A DNA stretch of 37,206 nt from Streptomyces bungoensis (lineage in GTDB: Bacteria > Actinomycetota > Actinomycetes > Streptomycetales > Streptomycetaceae). The notes beneath the pieces are model-generated. The model was not told the DNA's origin. It saw only the letters and a list, made by a program, of their open reading frames with translations, and searched no databases. The first letter of the stretch is position 1. Each line of letters opens with the position of its first letter. Position numbers and translations under genes: made by a program. Shown one piece after another: positions 24,125 through 32,327 of the stretch. The DNA lies in NCBI RefSeq assembly GCF_001514215.1, contig NZ_KQ948883.1:6657-43862 (forward strand). The letters are read 5' to 3'.

Positions 24125-24597
24125 TGCCGCACCTGCCGACCTTCCGCCGGCCCCCGCTGGGCAGCCCGCTCGAACTGCTGCTGCTCGCCTGCTCGTTCGC
24201 GCTCGCCGCCTACGCCGGCGTACGGCTGCTCGCCGGTGACTGGACCGGGGTGGCGCTGTGGATCGTCGGCGCCGCGCTGCTGCACGACCTCGTGCTGCTG
24301 CCGCTGTACGCGGTGCTGGACCGGGCGGTCACCCGCGGGCTCCGGGCGGCCGGGCGGCGCGCGTGGCTGCCGTACGTGCGGGTCCCGGCCGTGCTGTCGG
24401 GGCTGCTGCTGCTCGTGTGGTTCCCGCTGGTCAGCGGGATGGTGGACCGGCGTTACCGGTCCGCCACCGGGCTGTCCGCGGACGTCTTCCTCGGCCGCTG
24501 GCTGCTGATCACGGCCGTCCTCTTCGGGGGCTCGGCGCTGCTCCTGGCGGCCCGCCTGCGCAGGGCGGCGAAGCGGCGGTCGCCGGACGTCCACTGA
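24124..24597 (+). CDS. Small membrane protein coupled to the molybdoenzyme
   Basis: 157 aa, four predicted helices (LELLLLACSFALAAYAGVRLL, GVALWIVGAALLHDLVLLPLY, VPAVLSGLLLLVWFPLV, WLLITAVLFGGSALLLAA). Its ATG overlaps the stop of the preceding gene by one base (TGATG), so translation is probably coupled and the two proteins may act together. I do not recognise a named family. The last 145 bp overlap the 3' end of the convergent methyltransferase gene. Confidence 0.85.
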   Translation: MPHLPTFRRPPLGSPLELLLLACSFALAAYAGVRLLAGDWTGVALWIVGAALLHDLVLLPLYAVLDRAVTRGLRAAGRRAWLPYVRVPAVLSGLLLLVWFPLVSGMVDRRYRSATGLSADVFLGRWLLITAVLFGGSALLLAARLRRAAKRRSPDVH

Positions 24598-25235
24598 GCC
24601 TCGGCCCGCCACCCGGCCCGGGCCGCGAGCCGCAGCAGGGCGGGGGTCCCGATCCGCGCCCAGGGGAACGGGCGGCCGGCCGGGACCCCCTCGGCGTCGC
24701 CCGCGACCTGGATCCGGGCCGCGTCCACGACCTGCACCAGGGCGCGCTCGTCGACGTCCAGCGGGGCGGTCTCGGCGATCAGCAGGCCGCCCGGGCGCAG
24801 CAGTTGCGCCATGCGGTGCAGCAGGAGGGCCGGGTCGCCGCCGATGCCGACGTTGCCGTCCATGAGCAGGACCGTGCCCCAGCGGCCCTCGCCGGGCAGC
24901 GGGTCGAACACCGAGCGGCGCAGCGCCTGGCCGCCGACGGTGAGCGTGCGGGTGACGGCGGCGTCGCTGACGTCGACGCCGAGGACCGTACGGCCCCGGG
25001 CGGCGAGTTCCGCCACCAGCCGGCCCGGACCGCAGCCGACGTCCAGGACGGTGCCCTCGCAGCGGTCCAGCACCGCCCGGTCCACGGCGTCGGCGCGGGC
25101 GCACCAGCGCTCCACCTCCAGCGGCAGCAGCCAGCCGTCGGCGCGGCGCAGGAACAGCGGGCCCCGGCCGGTGCGCAGGGCGGTGGCGTAGGGGTCGGAG
25201 GCGGCCCAGGCGGGCGGCGCGGTCGTGGCGCTCAT
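24453..25235 (-). CDS. Class I SAM-dependent methyltransferase
   Basis: 260 aa. The AdoMet-binding motif I VLDVGCGPG is at residues 63-71, followed by VLGVDVS and, later, LRPGGLLIAETAPLDVDE as the post-IV region. The N-terminus (SDPYATALRTGRGPLFLRRADG) is characteristic of small-molecule methyltransferases encoded beside glycosyltransferases. ATG 25235 overlaps the stop of the DUF2064 gene (ATGA), so it is the third gene of a coupled GT2-DUF2064-methyltransferase operon. A Ser/Lys/Arg tail of about 30 residues past the core is encoded by the 145-bp overlap with the convergent gene. Acceptor unknown. Confidence 0.9.
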   Translation of the reverse strand: MSATTAPPAWAASDPYATALRTGRGPLFLRRADGWLLPLEVERWCARADAVDRAVLDRCEGTVLDVGCGPGRLVAELAARGRTVLGVDVSDAAVTRTLTVGGQALRRSVFDPLPGEGRWGTVLLMDGNVGIGGDPALLLHRMAQLLRPGGLLIAETAPLDVDERALVQVVDAARIQVAGDAEGVPAGRPFPWARIGTPALLRLAARAGWRAEAQWTSGDRRFAALRRRAARSSAEPPKRTAVISSQRPRKTSADSPVADR

Positions 25236-25843
25236 CGGGGGTCCGTGTACGCGGCGAGCCGCTCGGCGAAGGCGCCGTGCGGGGCGAGGGCGGCGACGGC
25301 GCGGGCGTCGGCGGCGGTGTCGACGTCCCGCAGCCGGGGCAGGTCCCGTACCCGCAGCCCGGCGGAGACCAGCCGCTCGCGCTGCACCGCGCCGGTCACC
25401 GGCGACGACATGGGCACGCCCCGCAGCAGCGCGGGCTCGGGCCGGGCCAGGCCCAGCGCCCAGAAGCCGCCGTCCTCGGCCGGGCCGAAGCAGGCGTCGC
25501 AGTCCGTGAGGTCGACGTCCAGCAGGTCGGGGGTGACCTGGGGGGTGTCCATGCCGATGAGCAGGGCGGGGCCGGAGCAGTGGGCGAAGGCGTCGGCGAG
25601 CCGGGCGTCGAGGGCGCCCGCGCACTGCGGTACGACGTCGAAGCCGGGCGGCAGCCAGGGGCCGGGCCGGCCGTCGAGCACGAGGACGCGCCGCCGGGCC
25701 GGGGCGGCGGCCACCGCCCGCAGGGTGTCGGCGAGCGCGGCCTCGGCGAGGCCGGCGGCCTGGGCGGGGGTGAAGGGCGGGGTCAGCCGCGTCTTGACCC
25801 GGCCGGGTCTCGGCTCCTTGGCGATGACGAGGAGGGTGGTCAC
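25232..25843 (-). CDS. DUF2064 / TIGR04282-type nucleotidyl- or glycosyltransferase-like protein
   Basis: 203 aa with a GT-A-like nucleotide-binding fold. VIAKEPRPGRVKTRLTPP at the start is the loop typical of nucleotidyltransferases such as CofC and of the TIGR04282 family. GMDTPQVTPDLL and FGPAEDGGFWALGL follow, then PMSSPVTGAVQRERL and a DVDT motif. TIGR04282 proteins are annotated around arsenosugar synthesis, but in actinobacteria they often sit next to GT2 enzymes as here; the actual reaction is not established. GTG 25843 overlaps the GT2 stop (GTGA). Confidence 0.88.
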   Translation of the reverse strand: MTTLLVIAKEPRPGRVKTRLTPPFTPAQAAGLAEAALADTLRAVAAAPARRRVLVLDGRPGPWLPPGFDVVPQCAGALDARLADAFAHCSGPALLIGMDTPQVTPDLLDVDLTDCDACFGPAEDGGFWALGLARPEPALLRGVPMSSPVTGAVQRERLVSAGLRVRDLPRLRDVDTAADARAVAALAPHGAFAERLAAYTDPR

Positions 25844-26553
25844 CGGGCACCGCCCGTCCCGGCCGACTCGGCCGCCTCGCGGGGTTCGCCGAGCACGCGG
25901 CTCATGTCCCGTACCGCCTGCCAGGTGCCGCGCCAGGTGCCGGTCACCTTGGAGGCGCCCGTGCGCGGCCGGTACGGCACGTCGTGCTCGGTGACACGCC
26001 AGCCGGCGTCGGCCGCGCGCACCACCATCTGCAGCGGGTAGCCGCTGCGCCGGTCGGTGAGGCCGAGGCCGAGGAGCGGCTCGCGGCGGGCGGCGCGCAG
26101 TGGACCGAGGTCGTGCAGGCCGAGGCCGGTGCGGCGGCGCAGCAGCCGGGTGAGCGCCAGGTTGCCGGCGCGGGCGTGGGCCGGCCAGGCGCCCCGGCCC
26201 TGCGGGCGGCGGCGGCCGAGGACCAGGTCGGCGCCGCCGTCGCGGATCTCGCGGACGAAGGGGACCAGGTGCCCGGGGTCGAGGGAGGCGTCGCAGTCGC
26301 AGAAGCAGACCACGTCGGCCGTGGCGGCCAGCAGCCCGGCGTGGCACGCGGCGCCGAAGCCGCGCCGGTCCTCGGTCACGACGGTGGCGCCGAGGGCGCG
26401 GGCGACGTCGGCGGAGCCGTCGGTGGAGCCGTTGTCGACGACGAGGGCGCGCCAGCCGGCCGGGATGCGGCCGAGAACCCAGGGCAGGGCACCGGCCTCG
26501 TTCAGGCAGGGCAGGACGACGTCCACGTCGGGCGGGGCGGAGGAGGTGGTCAC
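25840..26553 (-). CDS. Family 2 glycosyltransferase
   Basis: 237 aa GT-A enzyme of the dolichyl-phosphate-mannose-synthase-like group. The start VDVVLPCLNEAGALPWVL, the NGSTDGS loop, CFCDCDASLDPGHL (metal-binding D-x-D) and PYRPRTGASKVTGT near the end match the family. There is no C-terminal membrane domain, so it probably works at the inner face using a lipid or soluble acceptor. I prefer GTG 26553, which has AGGGTG six bases upstream, over GTG 26562, which has none. It heads the three-gene coupled operon and is divergent from the OmpR-type response regulator. Confidence 0.92.
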   Translation of the reverse strand: MTTSSAPPDVDVVLPCLNEAGALPWVLGRIPAGWRALVVDNGSTDGSADVARALGATVVTEDRRGFGAACHAGLLAATADVVCFCDCDASLDPGHLVPFVREIRDGGADLVLGRRRPQGRGAWPAHARAGNLALTRLLRRRTGLGLHDLGPLRAARREPLLGLGLTDRRSGYPLQMVVRAADAGWRVTEHDVPYRPRTGASKVTGTWRGTWQAVRDMSRVLGEPREAAESAGTGGAR

Positions 26554-26666
26554 GGCGTTCACCCTACGAACGGAAACCGGGAGGAACCGGACTTCGGCTC
26601 CTTACGAAACGCGGACGCCGGGCCCGCGGCCGGGCCGCGCCGGCGCGGTGGTGCCAGGGTGGGGAC

Positions 26667-27452
26667 ATGCAGCCGCAGCACCCCACCCCACCCCCCACCC
26701 CACCCCCCGCCCCGGACACCGGACCGGGCGCCGGACGGCAGCGGCCGGGCGCCCGGGGCCGGATCCTCGTCGTGGACGACGATCCGACCGTCGCCGAGGT
26801 CGTCGCCGGCTACCTGGACCGGGCCGGATACACCGTGGACCGGGCCGCCGACGGCCCGGCCGCCCTCGAGCGCGCCGCCGCGCACCGGCCGGAGCTGGTG
26901 GTGCTGGACCTGATGCTGCCCGGCATGGACGGTCTCGAGGTGTGCCGGCGGCTGCGCGCGCACGGCCCGGTGCCGGTCGTCATGCTGACCGCGCGCGGGG
27001 ACGAGGAGGACCGCGTCCTCGGCCTGGAGGTCGGCGCCGACGACTACGTCACCAAGCCGTTCAGCCCGCGCGAGCTGGTCCTGCGGGTCGAGTCGGTGCT
27101 CCGGCGGGCCCGGCCGGCCACCGGGGACGACCGGCGCGGCCCGCTCCACGCCGGCGGCCTGAGCCTCGACCCGGCCGGCCGCCGCGCCACCAAGAACGGC
27201 ACCGAACTCGCGCTCACGCTGCGCGAGTTCGACCTGCTCGCCTTCCTCCTGCGGCATCCGGGGCGGGCGTTCGGCCGGGAGGAGCTGATGCGGGAGGTGT
27301 GGGGCTGGGACTTCGGCGACCTGTCCACCGTCACCGTCCATGTCCGCCGGCTGCGCGGCAAGGTCGAGGACGACCCGGCCCGGCCCCGCCTCATCCAGAC
27401 GGTGTGGGGCGTCGGCTACCGCTTCGACCCCGCCGGACCGGAGGGCGGCTGA
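26667..27452 (+). CDS. OmpR-family response regulator
   Basis: 261 aa. A Pro-rich N-terminal extension (about 30 residues, encoded by C-runs) precedes a receiver domain beginning RILVVDDDPTVAEVV with phospho-acceptor Asp81 (LVVLDLMLPGMDG), Thr in VVMLTARGDEED and Lys in DDYVTKPFSPREL. A winged-helix DNA-binding domain follows (LTLREFDLLAFLLRHPGRAFGREELMREVWG, then TVTVHVRRLRGKVE and GVGYRFDP). The sensor kinase gene starts one base after its stop. Shares a divergent promoter region of about 110 bp with the GT2 operon, a plausible target. Confidence 0.95.
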   Translation: MQPQHPTPPPTPPPAPDTGPGAGRQRPGARGRILVVDDDPTVAEVVAGYLDRAGYTVDRAADGPAALERAAAHRPELVVLDLMLPGMDGLEVCRRLRAHGPVPVVMLTARGDEEDRVLGLEVGADDYVTKPFSPRELVLRVESVLRRARPATGDDRRGPLHAGGLSLDPAGRRATKNGTELALTLREFDLLAFLLRHPGRAFGREELMREVWGWDFGDLSTVTVHVRRLRGKVEDDPARPRLIQTVWGVGYRFDPAGPEGG

Positions 27453-27453
27453 C

Positions 27454-28566
27454 ATGCGGGACCCCCTGCTCATCGCCCTCTACGCCTTTCTCGGCGCCGC
27501 CGCGACCGGCCTGGCCGGGGCGGCCGTGCTGCGCCTGATCCGCCGCCGCTCGCTGACGGCCTCGCTGGCGGTGGTGGCCGCCGTCGGCGTGGTGGCGATG
27601 CTCGCCGGGACGCTGGCCGTGGCGCAGGCGATGTTCCTGTCGGCGCACGACCTGCGGGTCGTCACCATGGTCGTCGCCATGGCGGCCGTCGTCTCCCTGG
27701 TGACCGCGCTGCTGCTGGGCCGCTGGGTCGTCGCCCGCAGCCGCGAACTCACCGACGCCGCACGGCACTTCGGTGACGGCGGAGCCTTCTCCGCGCCCGC
27801 GGTCCCGGCCACCGCCGAACTGGACGCGCTCAGCCGGGAGCTGGCGGCGACGAGCGCCCGGCTGGCCGCCTCCCGGGAGCGCGAGCGCGCCCTGGAGACC
27901 TCCCGGCGGGAACTGGTCGCCTGGATCTCGCACGACCTGCGCACCCCGCTCGCCGGACTGCGCGCGATGGCGGAGGCCCTGGAGGACGGGGTCGCCGCGG
28001 ACCCCGCCCGCTACCTCCAGCAGATCCGCACCGAGGTGGAACGCCTCAACGACATGGTCGGCGACCTCTTCGAGCTCTCCCGCATCCACGCCGGCACCCT
28101 GCCGCTGAACCCGGCCCGGATCTCGCTGTACGACCTGGTCGGCGACGCCCTCGCGGGGGTCGGCCCGCTCGCCCGCGAGCACGGCGTACGGCTGGTCGGC
28201 GACCGGGTGGCGCCGGTGCCGGTGGAGGTCGACGGCCGGGAGATGAGCCGGGTCCTCGCCAACCTGCTGGTCAACGCCATCCGCCGGACACCCGCCGACG
28301 GCACGGTCGCCGTCGCCGCCGAGCGGGCCGGGGACGGCGTGGTGCTGTCGGTGACGGACGGCTGCGGCGGCATCCCCGAGGAGGACCTGCCCCGCGTCTT
28401 CGACACCGGCTGGCGCGGCACGGACGCCCGGACCCCGCCGGCCGGGGCGGGCCTGGGCCTGGCGATCGTCCGCGGCATCGTGGAGGCCCACCGCGGCCGG
28501 ACCGCCGTGCGGAACATCCCCGGCGGCTGCCGCTTCGAGGTGACCCTGCCGGCGGCGCGGGGGTAG
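27454..28566 (+). CDS. Sensor histidine kinase, partner of the OmpR-type regulator
   Basis: 370 aa. The N-terminus has about three helices within residues 5-97 and little extracytoplasmic sequence, so it probably senses a membrane or cytoplasmic cue. A HAMP-like region (RELTDAARHFGDGG) leads to the HisKA box WISHDLRTPLAG with His160 as phospho-acceptor. The ATPase domain shows the N box (ANLLVNAIRRTP), G1 (VTDGCGGIP) and G2 (GAGLGLAIVRGIVEAHRG). ATG 27454 is one base past the regulator stop, with GGAGGG ahead. Converges on the NarL-type regulator gene with 23 bp between. Confidence 0.95.
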   Translation: MRDPLLIALYAFLGAAATGLAGAAVLRLIRRRSLTASLAVVAAVGVVAMLAGTLAVAQAMFLSAHDLRVVTMVVAMAAVVSLVTALLLGRWVVARSRELTDAARHFGDGGAFSAPAVPATAELDALSRELAATSARLAASRERERALETSRRELVAWISHDLRTPLAGLRAMAEALEDGVAADPARYLQQIRTEVERLNDMVGDLFELSRIHAGTLPLNPARISLYDLVGDALAGVGPLAREHGVRLVGDRVAPVPVEVDGREMSRVLANLLVNAIRRTPADGTVAVAAERAGDGVVLSVTDGCGGIPEEDLPRVFDTGWRGTDARTPPAGAGLGLAIVRGIVEAHRGRTAVRNIPGGCRFEVTLPAARG

Positions 28567-28589
28567 GTCCGCCGGCCGCCGCCCCCTGC

Positions 28590-29252
28590 TCAGCCCGGGG
28601 AGACGAAGCCGGACTCGTAGGCCGCGATGACCGCCTGCGTGCGGTCCCGCACGCCGAGTTTGGCCAGGACGGAGCTCACGTGCGACTTGACGGTCTCGGT
28701 CCCCACCACCAGGCGTGCGGCGATCTCCGCGTTCGACAGGCCGCGCGCCATCAGCCGCAGGACCTCCTCCTCCCGCTCGGTCAGCGCGGCCCGCTCCAGG
28801 GCGGTCCGGGCCGCCGCGTTGCCGTGGTCGCGGCCGTAGGAGGCGGCCAACTGCCGTACCGCCGCCGGGAACAGCAGGGAGTCCCCCTCGGTCACCAGCC
28901 GGACGGCGTGCACGATCTCCGCCGGCCGCGCCCGCTTGAGCAGGAAGCCGTCGGCGCCCGCGCGCAGCGCCCCGTACACGTACTCGTCGTTCGCGAAGGT
29001 CGTGACCACCAGGATCTTCGGCGGGTCCGGCACCGTGCGCAGCACCGCCCGCGTGGCCTCGATGCCGTCCATCAGCGGCATGCGTACGTCCATGACGACG
29101 ACGTCGGGCCGCAGCCGCCGCACCAGGGGGATCACGGCGGCGCCGTCGGCGGCGTCGCCCACCACCCGGATGTCCGGCTGGGTCTCCAGCACGGCACGCA
29201 GACCGGCCCGTACGAGCGGCTCGTCGTCGACCAGGAGAACGGTGAGCGGCAT
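28590..29252 (-). CDS. NarL/LuxR-family response regulator
   Basis: 220 aa. The receiver domain starts VLLVDDEPLVRAGLR with Asp55 in DVVVMDVRMPLMDG and a Thr/Lys pair (VVTTFANDEY, FLLKRARP). The C-terminal LuxR helix-turn-helix is complete: LTEREEEVLRLMARGLSNAEIA then VKSHVSSVLAKLGVRDR. It lies 37 bp downstream of its DesK-type kinase on the same strand. The likely target is the divergent ABC transporter at 30612. Confidence 0.95.
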   Translation of the reverse strand: MPLTVLLVDDEPLVRAGLRAVLETQPDIRVVGDAADGAAVIPLVRRLRPDVVVMDVRMPLMDGIEATRAVLRTVPDPPKILVVTTFANDEYVYGALRAGADGFLLKRARPAEIVHAVRLVTEGDSLLFPAAVRQLAASYGRDHGNAAARTALERAALTEREEEVLRLMARGLSNAEIAARLVVGTETVKSHVSSVLAKLGVRDRTQAVIAAYESGFVSPG

Positions 29253-29289
29253 CCGGCCAGCCTAAGGCAGGCCCTGGTGTGCCGCGGGC

Positions 29290-30504
29290 TCAGCGCAGCG
29301 GCAGGTCGACGTGCAGCAGCCACTGGCCGCCGTCCTGCCGCGCCCGGGCCTCGCCGCCGAGCAGCGCGGCACGCTCGCGGATGCCGCGCAGCCCGCTGCC
29401 GGCGCCCGGGCCGGCCGGCGCGGCCGCCGCGGGCAGCGGATTGCGCACGTCGAGCCGCAGCCGCTCGTCCTCCACGGCGATGCGCACCCGGACCTCGACG
29501 GCGCCCGCGTGCCGCAGCACGTTGGTGAGCGCCTCCTGGAGCATCCGGTAGGCCTCACGGGAGACCGGCCCCGGCAGGTGCTCCAGCGGTCCGGTCACCT
29601 CGGCGTCCACCCGCGCGCCCGAGGACCGCGCGGACTCCAGCAGCCGGCCCGCCTCGCCGAGACCGGGACGGCTGCCGGCGGGCCGTCCCTCCTCGCGCAG
29701 GACGAGCAGGACCCGTTCCAGGTCCTCCAGCGCGGCCCGTCCCGTCTCCTCGATGGCCTCCAGCGCCCGGTCGGTGAAGTGCGGGTCGGCCGCCGCCCGG
29801 GCGGCGCCCGCCTGCACCACGGCCACGGTCAGCGCGTGGCCGAGGCTGTCGTGCAACTCCCGTGCGATGTGGTTCCGTTCGAGCAGCCGCTCGGTGCGCT
29901 TCTCCAGTTCGGCGAGCCGCTCCCTCACCGACGGCCCGAGCAGCCGGCGGGCGGCCCGGGCCATGAGCGCGCCCGCCCCGGCGACCACCGCGAGCAGCAC
30001 CAGCACGGACACCGGGACCAGCAGGGCGTACACCCAGCGGGCCGTGGAGACGTGCAGGGGCCGGTCGGTGAGACCGGGCTCCCCGGCGGCCGCCCCGGCG
30101 AGCGACAGCGTGCGCGTCAGGAGCGCGTCGGTCACCAGCGCGACGGCGAGCCCTGCCTCCAGACGCAGGACCATCCAGGCGCCGGTCCTGGCCCGGTCGG
30201 TCCAGGAAGCGGAGGGAAGGGCGGAGACCCCCGGGTCCTCGCCGGTCCCCACGCCCGCGTGCGGACCGGGGAACAGCATCAGCCGCGCCTGCAGCCCCTC
30301 CGCACGCCGGGCCGCGGGGACCACGGCGACGGCCAGGACCAGGGGGACCGGAAGGACCGCGATCAGCAGCCAGTCGTACGGCGACGGGTGGACCAGCCCC
30401 GGATAGACCATGGCGCAGGCGAACGGGACGATCGCGCCCACCAGCATGTGCAGCCAGCGGGTGTACGTCACCGCACGGGTCAGCGGCAGCAGGAGGCGCG
30501 GCAT
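29290..30504 (-). CDS. DesK/NarX-type sensor histidine kinase (HisKA_3)
   Basis: 404 aa with about four helices in the first 185 residues, a linker coil (RERLAELEKRTERLLER) and the HisKA_3 box RNHIARELHDSLGHALT with phospho-acceptor His218. The ATPase end has EALTNVLRHAGA and GSGLRGIRERAALLGGE. Residues about 62-118 are a soluble segment between helices 2 and 3. Kinases of this class, beside a NarL regulator and an ABC-2 exporter, usually respond to cell-envelope-active compounds. Confidence 0.94.
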   Translation of the reverse strand: MPRLLLPLTRAVTYTRWLHMLVGAIVPFACAMVYPGLVHPSPYDWLLIAVLPVPLVLAVAVVPAARRAEGLQARLMLFPGPHAGVGTGEDPGVSALPSASWTDRARTGAWMVLRLEAGLAVALVTDALLTRTLSLAGAAAGEPGLTDRPLHVSTARWVYALLVPVSVLVLLAVVAGAGALMARAARRLLGPSVRERLAELEKRTERLLERNHIARELHDSLGHALTVAVVQAGAARAAADPHFTDRALEAIEETGRAALEDLERVLLVLREEGRPAGSRPGLGEAGRLLESARSSGARVDAEVTGPLEHLPGPVSREAYRMLQEALTNVLRHAGAVEVRVRIAVEDERLRLDVRNPLPAAAAPAGPGAGSGLRGIRERAALLGGEARARQDGGQWLLHVDLPLR

Positions 30505-30611
30505 GCGGTCATCGTGGCAGAGCGGCGGTGCCGGCGGCTCCCTCGCACGGGGGAGACGGTGCCCTCCGGCGGGGGATGCCCGGCCCGTGCCCTCCCGGCC
30601 ACGCTGGGCCC

Positions 30612-31562
30612 ATGACCAGCATCGACGTCAAGGACCTCACCAAGGAGTACGGCGGCACCCGGGCCGTCGACCGTCTGACGTGCACCGTCGCACCGGGCCG
30701 GGTCACCGGGTTCCTCGGCCCCAACGGCGCCGGCAAGTCCACCACCATGCGCCTCGTCCTCGGCCTGGACCGCCCCACCTCGGGCACCGCCACCGTCGGC
30801 GGCCGCCCGTACGCGAGCCTGGGTGAACCGCTGCGCACGGTCGGCGCCCTGCTCGACGCGCAGGCGGCCCACGGCTCCCGCACCGCCCGCGACCACCTGC
30901 GGTTCCTCGCCGTCGGCAACCGCCTGCCGGCCCGCCGCGTGGACGAGGTCCTGGACGAGACCGGTCTCGCCGCCGTGGCGCGCCGCAGGATCAGGACCTT
31001 CTCGCTCGGCATGCGCCAGCGCCTCGGCATCGCGACCGCGCTCCTCGGCGACCCGCCGGTCCTCATGCTGGACGAGCCCGCCAACGGCCTGGACCCGGAG
31101 GGGATCGTCTGGATCCGCCACCTGCTGCGCCGGCTCGCCGGCGAAGGCCGTACGGTCCTGGTCTCCAGCCACCTGATGAACGAGACCGCGGCCTTCGCCG
31201 ACCACCTCGTCGTCCTCGGCCGGGGCCGGCTCCTCGCGGACCTCCCCACCCGGGACTTCATCGATCAGCACAGCCGTCCGCGGGTCCGCGTGCGGGCCGC
31301 CGACCCCACCCGGCTGCGGGCCACGCTGCTGGCCAAGGGGTTCGCGGTCGCCGGAGACGGTGACGGCCGGTGGGTGGTCGAGGGCGCCCGGGCCGAGCAG
31401 GTCGGGGCCGTCGCCGCCCGCGAGGGTATCGCCGTCCTCGAACTCGGCGACGAGCGCGCCTCGTTGGAGCAGGCCTATCTCGCTCTCACGGCGGACCAGG
31501 CGGAGTTCGCCGCCGCGGCCTCCGCGTCCCCGGTGTCCTCGACCCTTCCCCAGGAGGCCTGA
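30612..31562 (+). CDS. ABC transporter ATP-binding protein (ABC-2 export type)
   Basis: 316 aa. Walker A GPNGAGKS, signature SLGMRQRLGIA and Walker B VLMLDEPANGLDPEG are intact, with the H-loop His in VSSHLMNE. A C-terminal region of about 90 residues (from RVRVRAADP) is the usual extension of drug or antibiotic exporters. ATG 30612 is preceded by CACGCTGGGCCC with no ribosome site, so the mRNA may be leaderless. The permease gene follows 2 bp after the stop. Confidence 0.95.
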   Translation: MTSIDVKDLTKEYGGTRAVDRLTCTVAPGRVTGFLGPNGAGKSTTMRLVLGLDRPTSGTATVGGRPYASLGEPLRTVGALLDAQAAHGSRTARDHLRFLAVGNRLPARRVDEVLDETGLAAVARRRIRTFSLGMRQRLGIATALLGDPPVLMLDEPANGLDPEGIVWIRHLLRRLAGEGRTVLVSSHLMNETAAFADHLVVLGRGRLLADLPTRDFIDQHSRPRVRVRAADPTRLRATLLAKGFAVAGDGDGRWVVEGARAEQVGAVAAREGIAVLELGDERASLEQAYLALTADQAEFAAAASASPVSSTLPQEA

Positions 31563-31564
31563 CC

Positions 31565-32299
31565 ATGTCCGTCACCGCGGTGCTCCACTCCGAGTGGATC
31601 AAGATCAGGTCGGTCCGGGCGAGCTTCGGGTCACTCCTCGCGGTCTTCGCCGCCACGCTGGCCATCACGCTGCTCGTGTACGCCACCGTCGGCCGGGCGG
31701 AGGCGGACAACGGCGGCGACGCCGTCTTCGGAGCCTTCTACGCGATCAACTTCGCGCAGATCGCCGCCATCGCCTTCGGGGCCACCGCGGTGTCCTGCGA
31801 GTACACGGGCGGTGCCCTGCGGATCTCCCTGTCGGCCGTGCCGCGCCGCGGCCTGTTCTACGCGGCCAAGACGGCGGTCGTGGCCAGCGCCGCCCTCGCC
31901 GTGGGGCTCGTCACCGCGTTCACCACCTTCCTGGTGGGCCAGGCGTTCCTGGGGCCGTACGCCATCGGCCTCGGGGAGCCGGGCGCGCTGCGGGCCTGTG
32001 TCGGCGCGGGGATCTACCTCACGCTGATGGCCCTGCTCGCCGCGGGGCTCACGTTCCTGCTGCGCAGCGCCGTCGCGGTGCTCAGCCTGCTCATCCCGTT
32101 CATCCTGATCGCGTCCTTCGTGGCCGGAGACGTTGCCGGGAACGCCGCCGCCTGGTTTCCGGACCGCGCCGGGCAGCAGGTCCTGTACCAGCACCCGCCG
32201 GGCGGCCCCGGCCCGTGGACGGGTCTCGCGGTGACGGCGCTGTGGGCGGCGGCCGCGCTCCTGGCCGGCCTGCGGGCCGTGCACCGGCGCGACGCCTGA
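31565..32299 (+). CDS. ABC-2 type permease
   Basis: 244 aa with about six helices, beginning with the typical cytoplasmic start VLHSEWIKIRSVRASFGSLL. GALRISLSAVPRRG is the conserved loop of ABC-2 permeases of this class. It completes the exporter with the ATPase just upstream (ribosome site CAGGAGG overlaps the end of that gene). Substrate unknown. It converges on the epimerase gene. Confidence 0.93.
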   Translation: MSVTAVLHSEWIKIRSVRASFGSLLAVFAATLAITLLVYATVGRAEADNGGDAVFGAFYAINFAQIAAIAFGATAVSCEYTGGALRISLSAVPRRGLFYAAKTAVVASAALAVGLVTAFTTFLVGQAFLGPYAIGLGEPGALRACVGAGIYLTLMALLAAGLTFLLRSAVAVLSLLIPFILIASFVAGDVAGNAAAWFPDRAGQQVLYQHPPGGPGPWTGLAVTALWAAAALLAGLRAVHRRDA

Positions 32300-32327
32300 C
32301 ACCGCCGCGGCCGCCGCCGGGTCAGGC
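32294..32327. terminator. Possible convergent terminator containing both stop codons
   Basis: GCCTGAC (32294-32300) and GTCAGGC (32321-32327) are a perfect inverted pair around a 20-nt GC-rich loop. The TGA in each arm is the stop codon of the permease on one strand and the epimerase on the other. Stem is short, so termination strength is uncertain. Confidence 0.35.
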
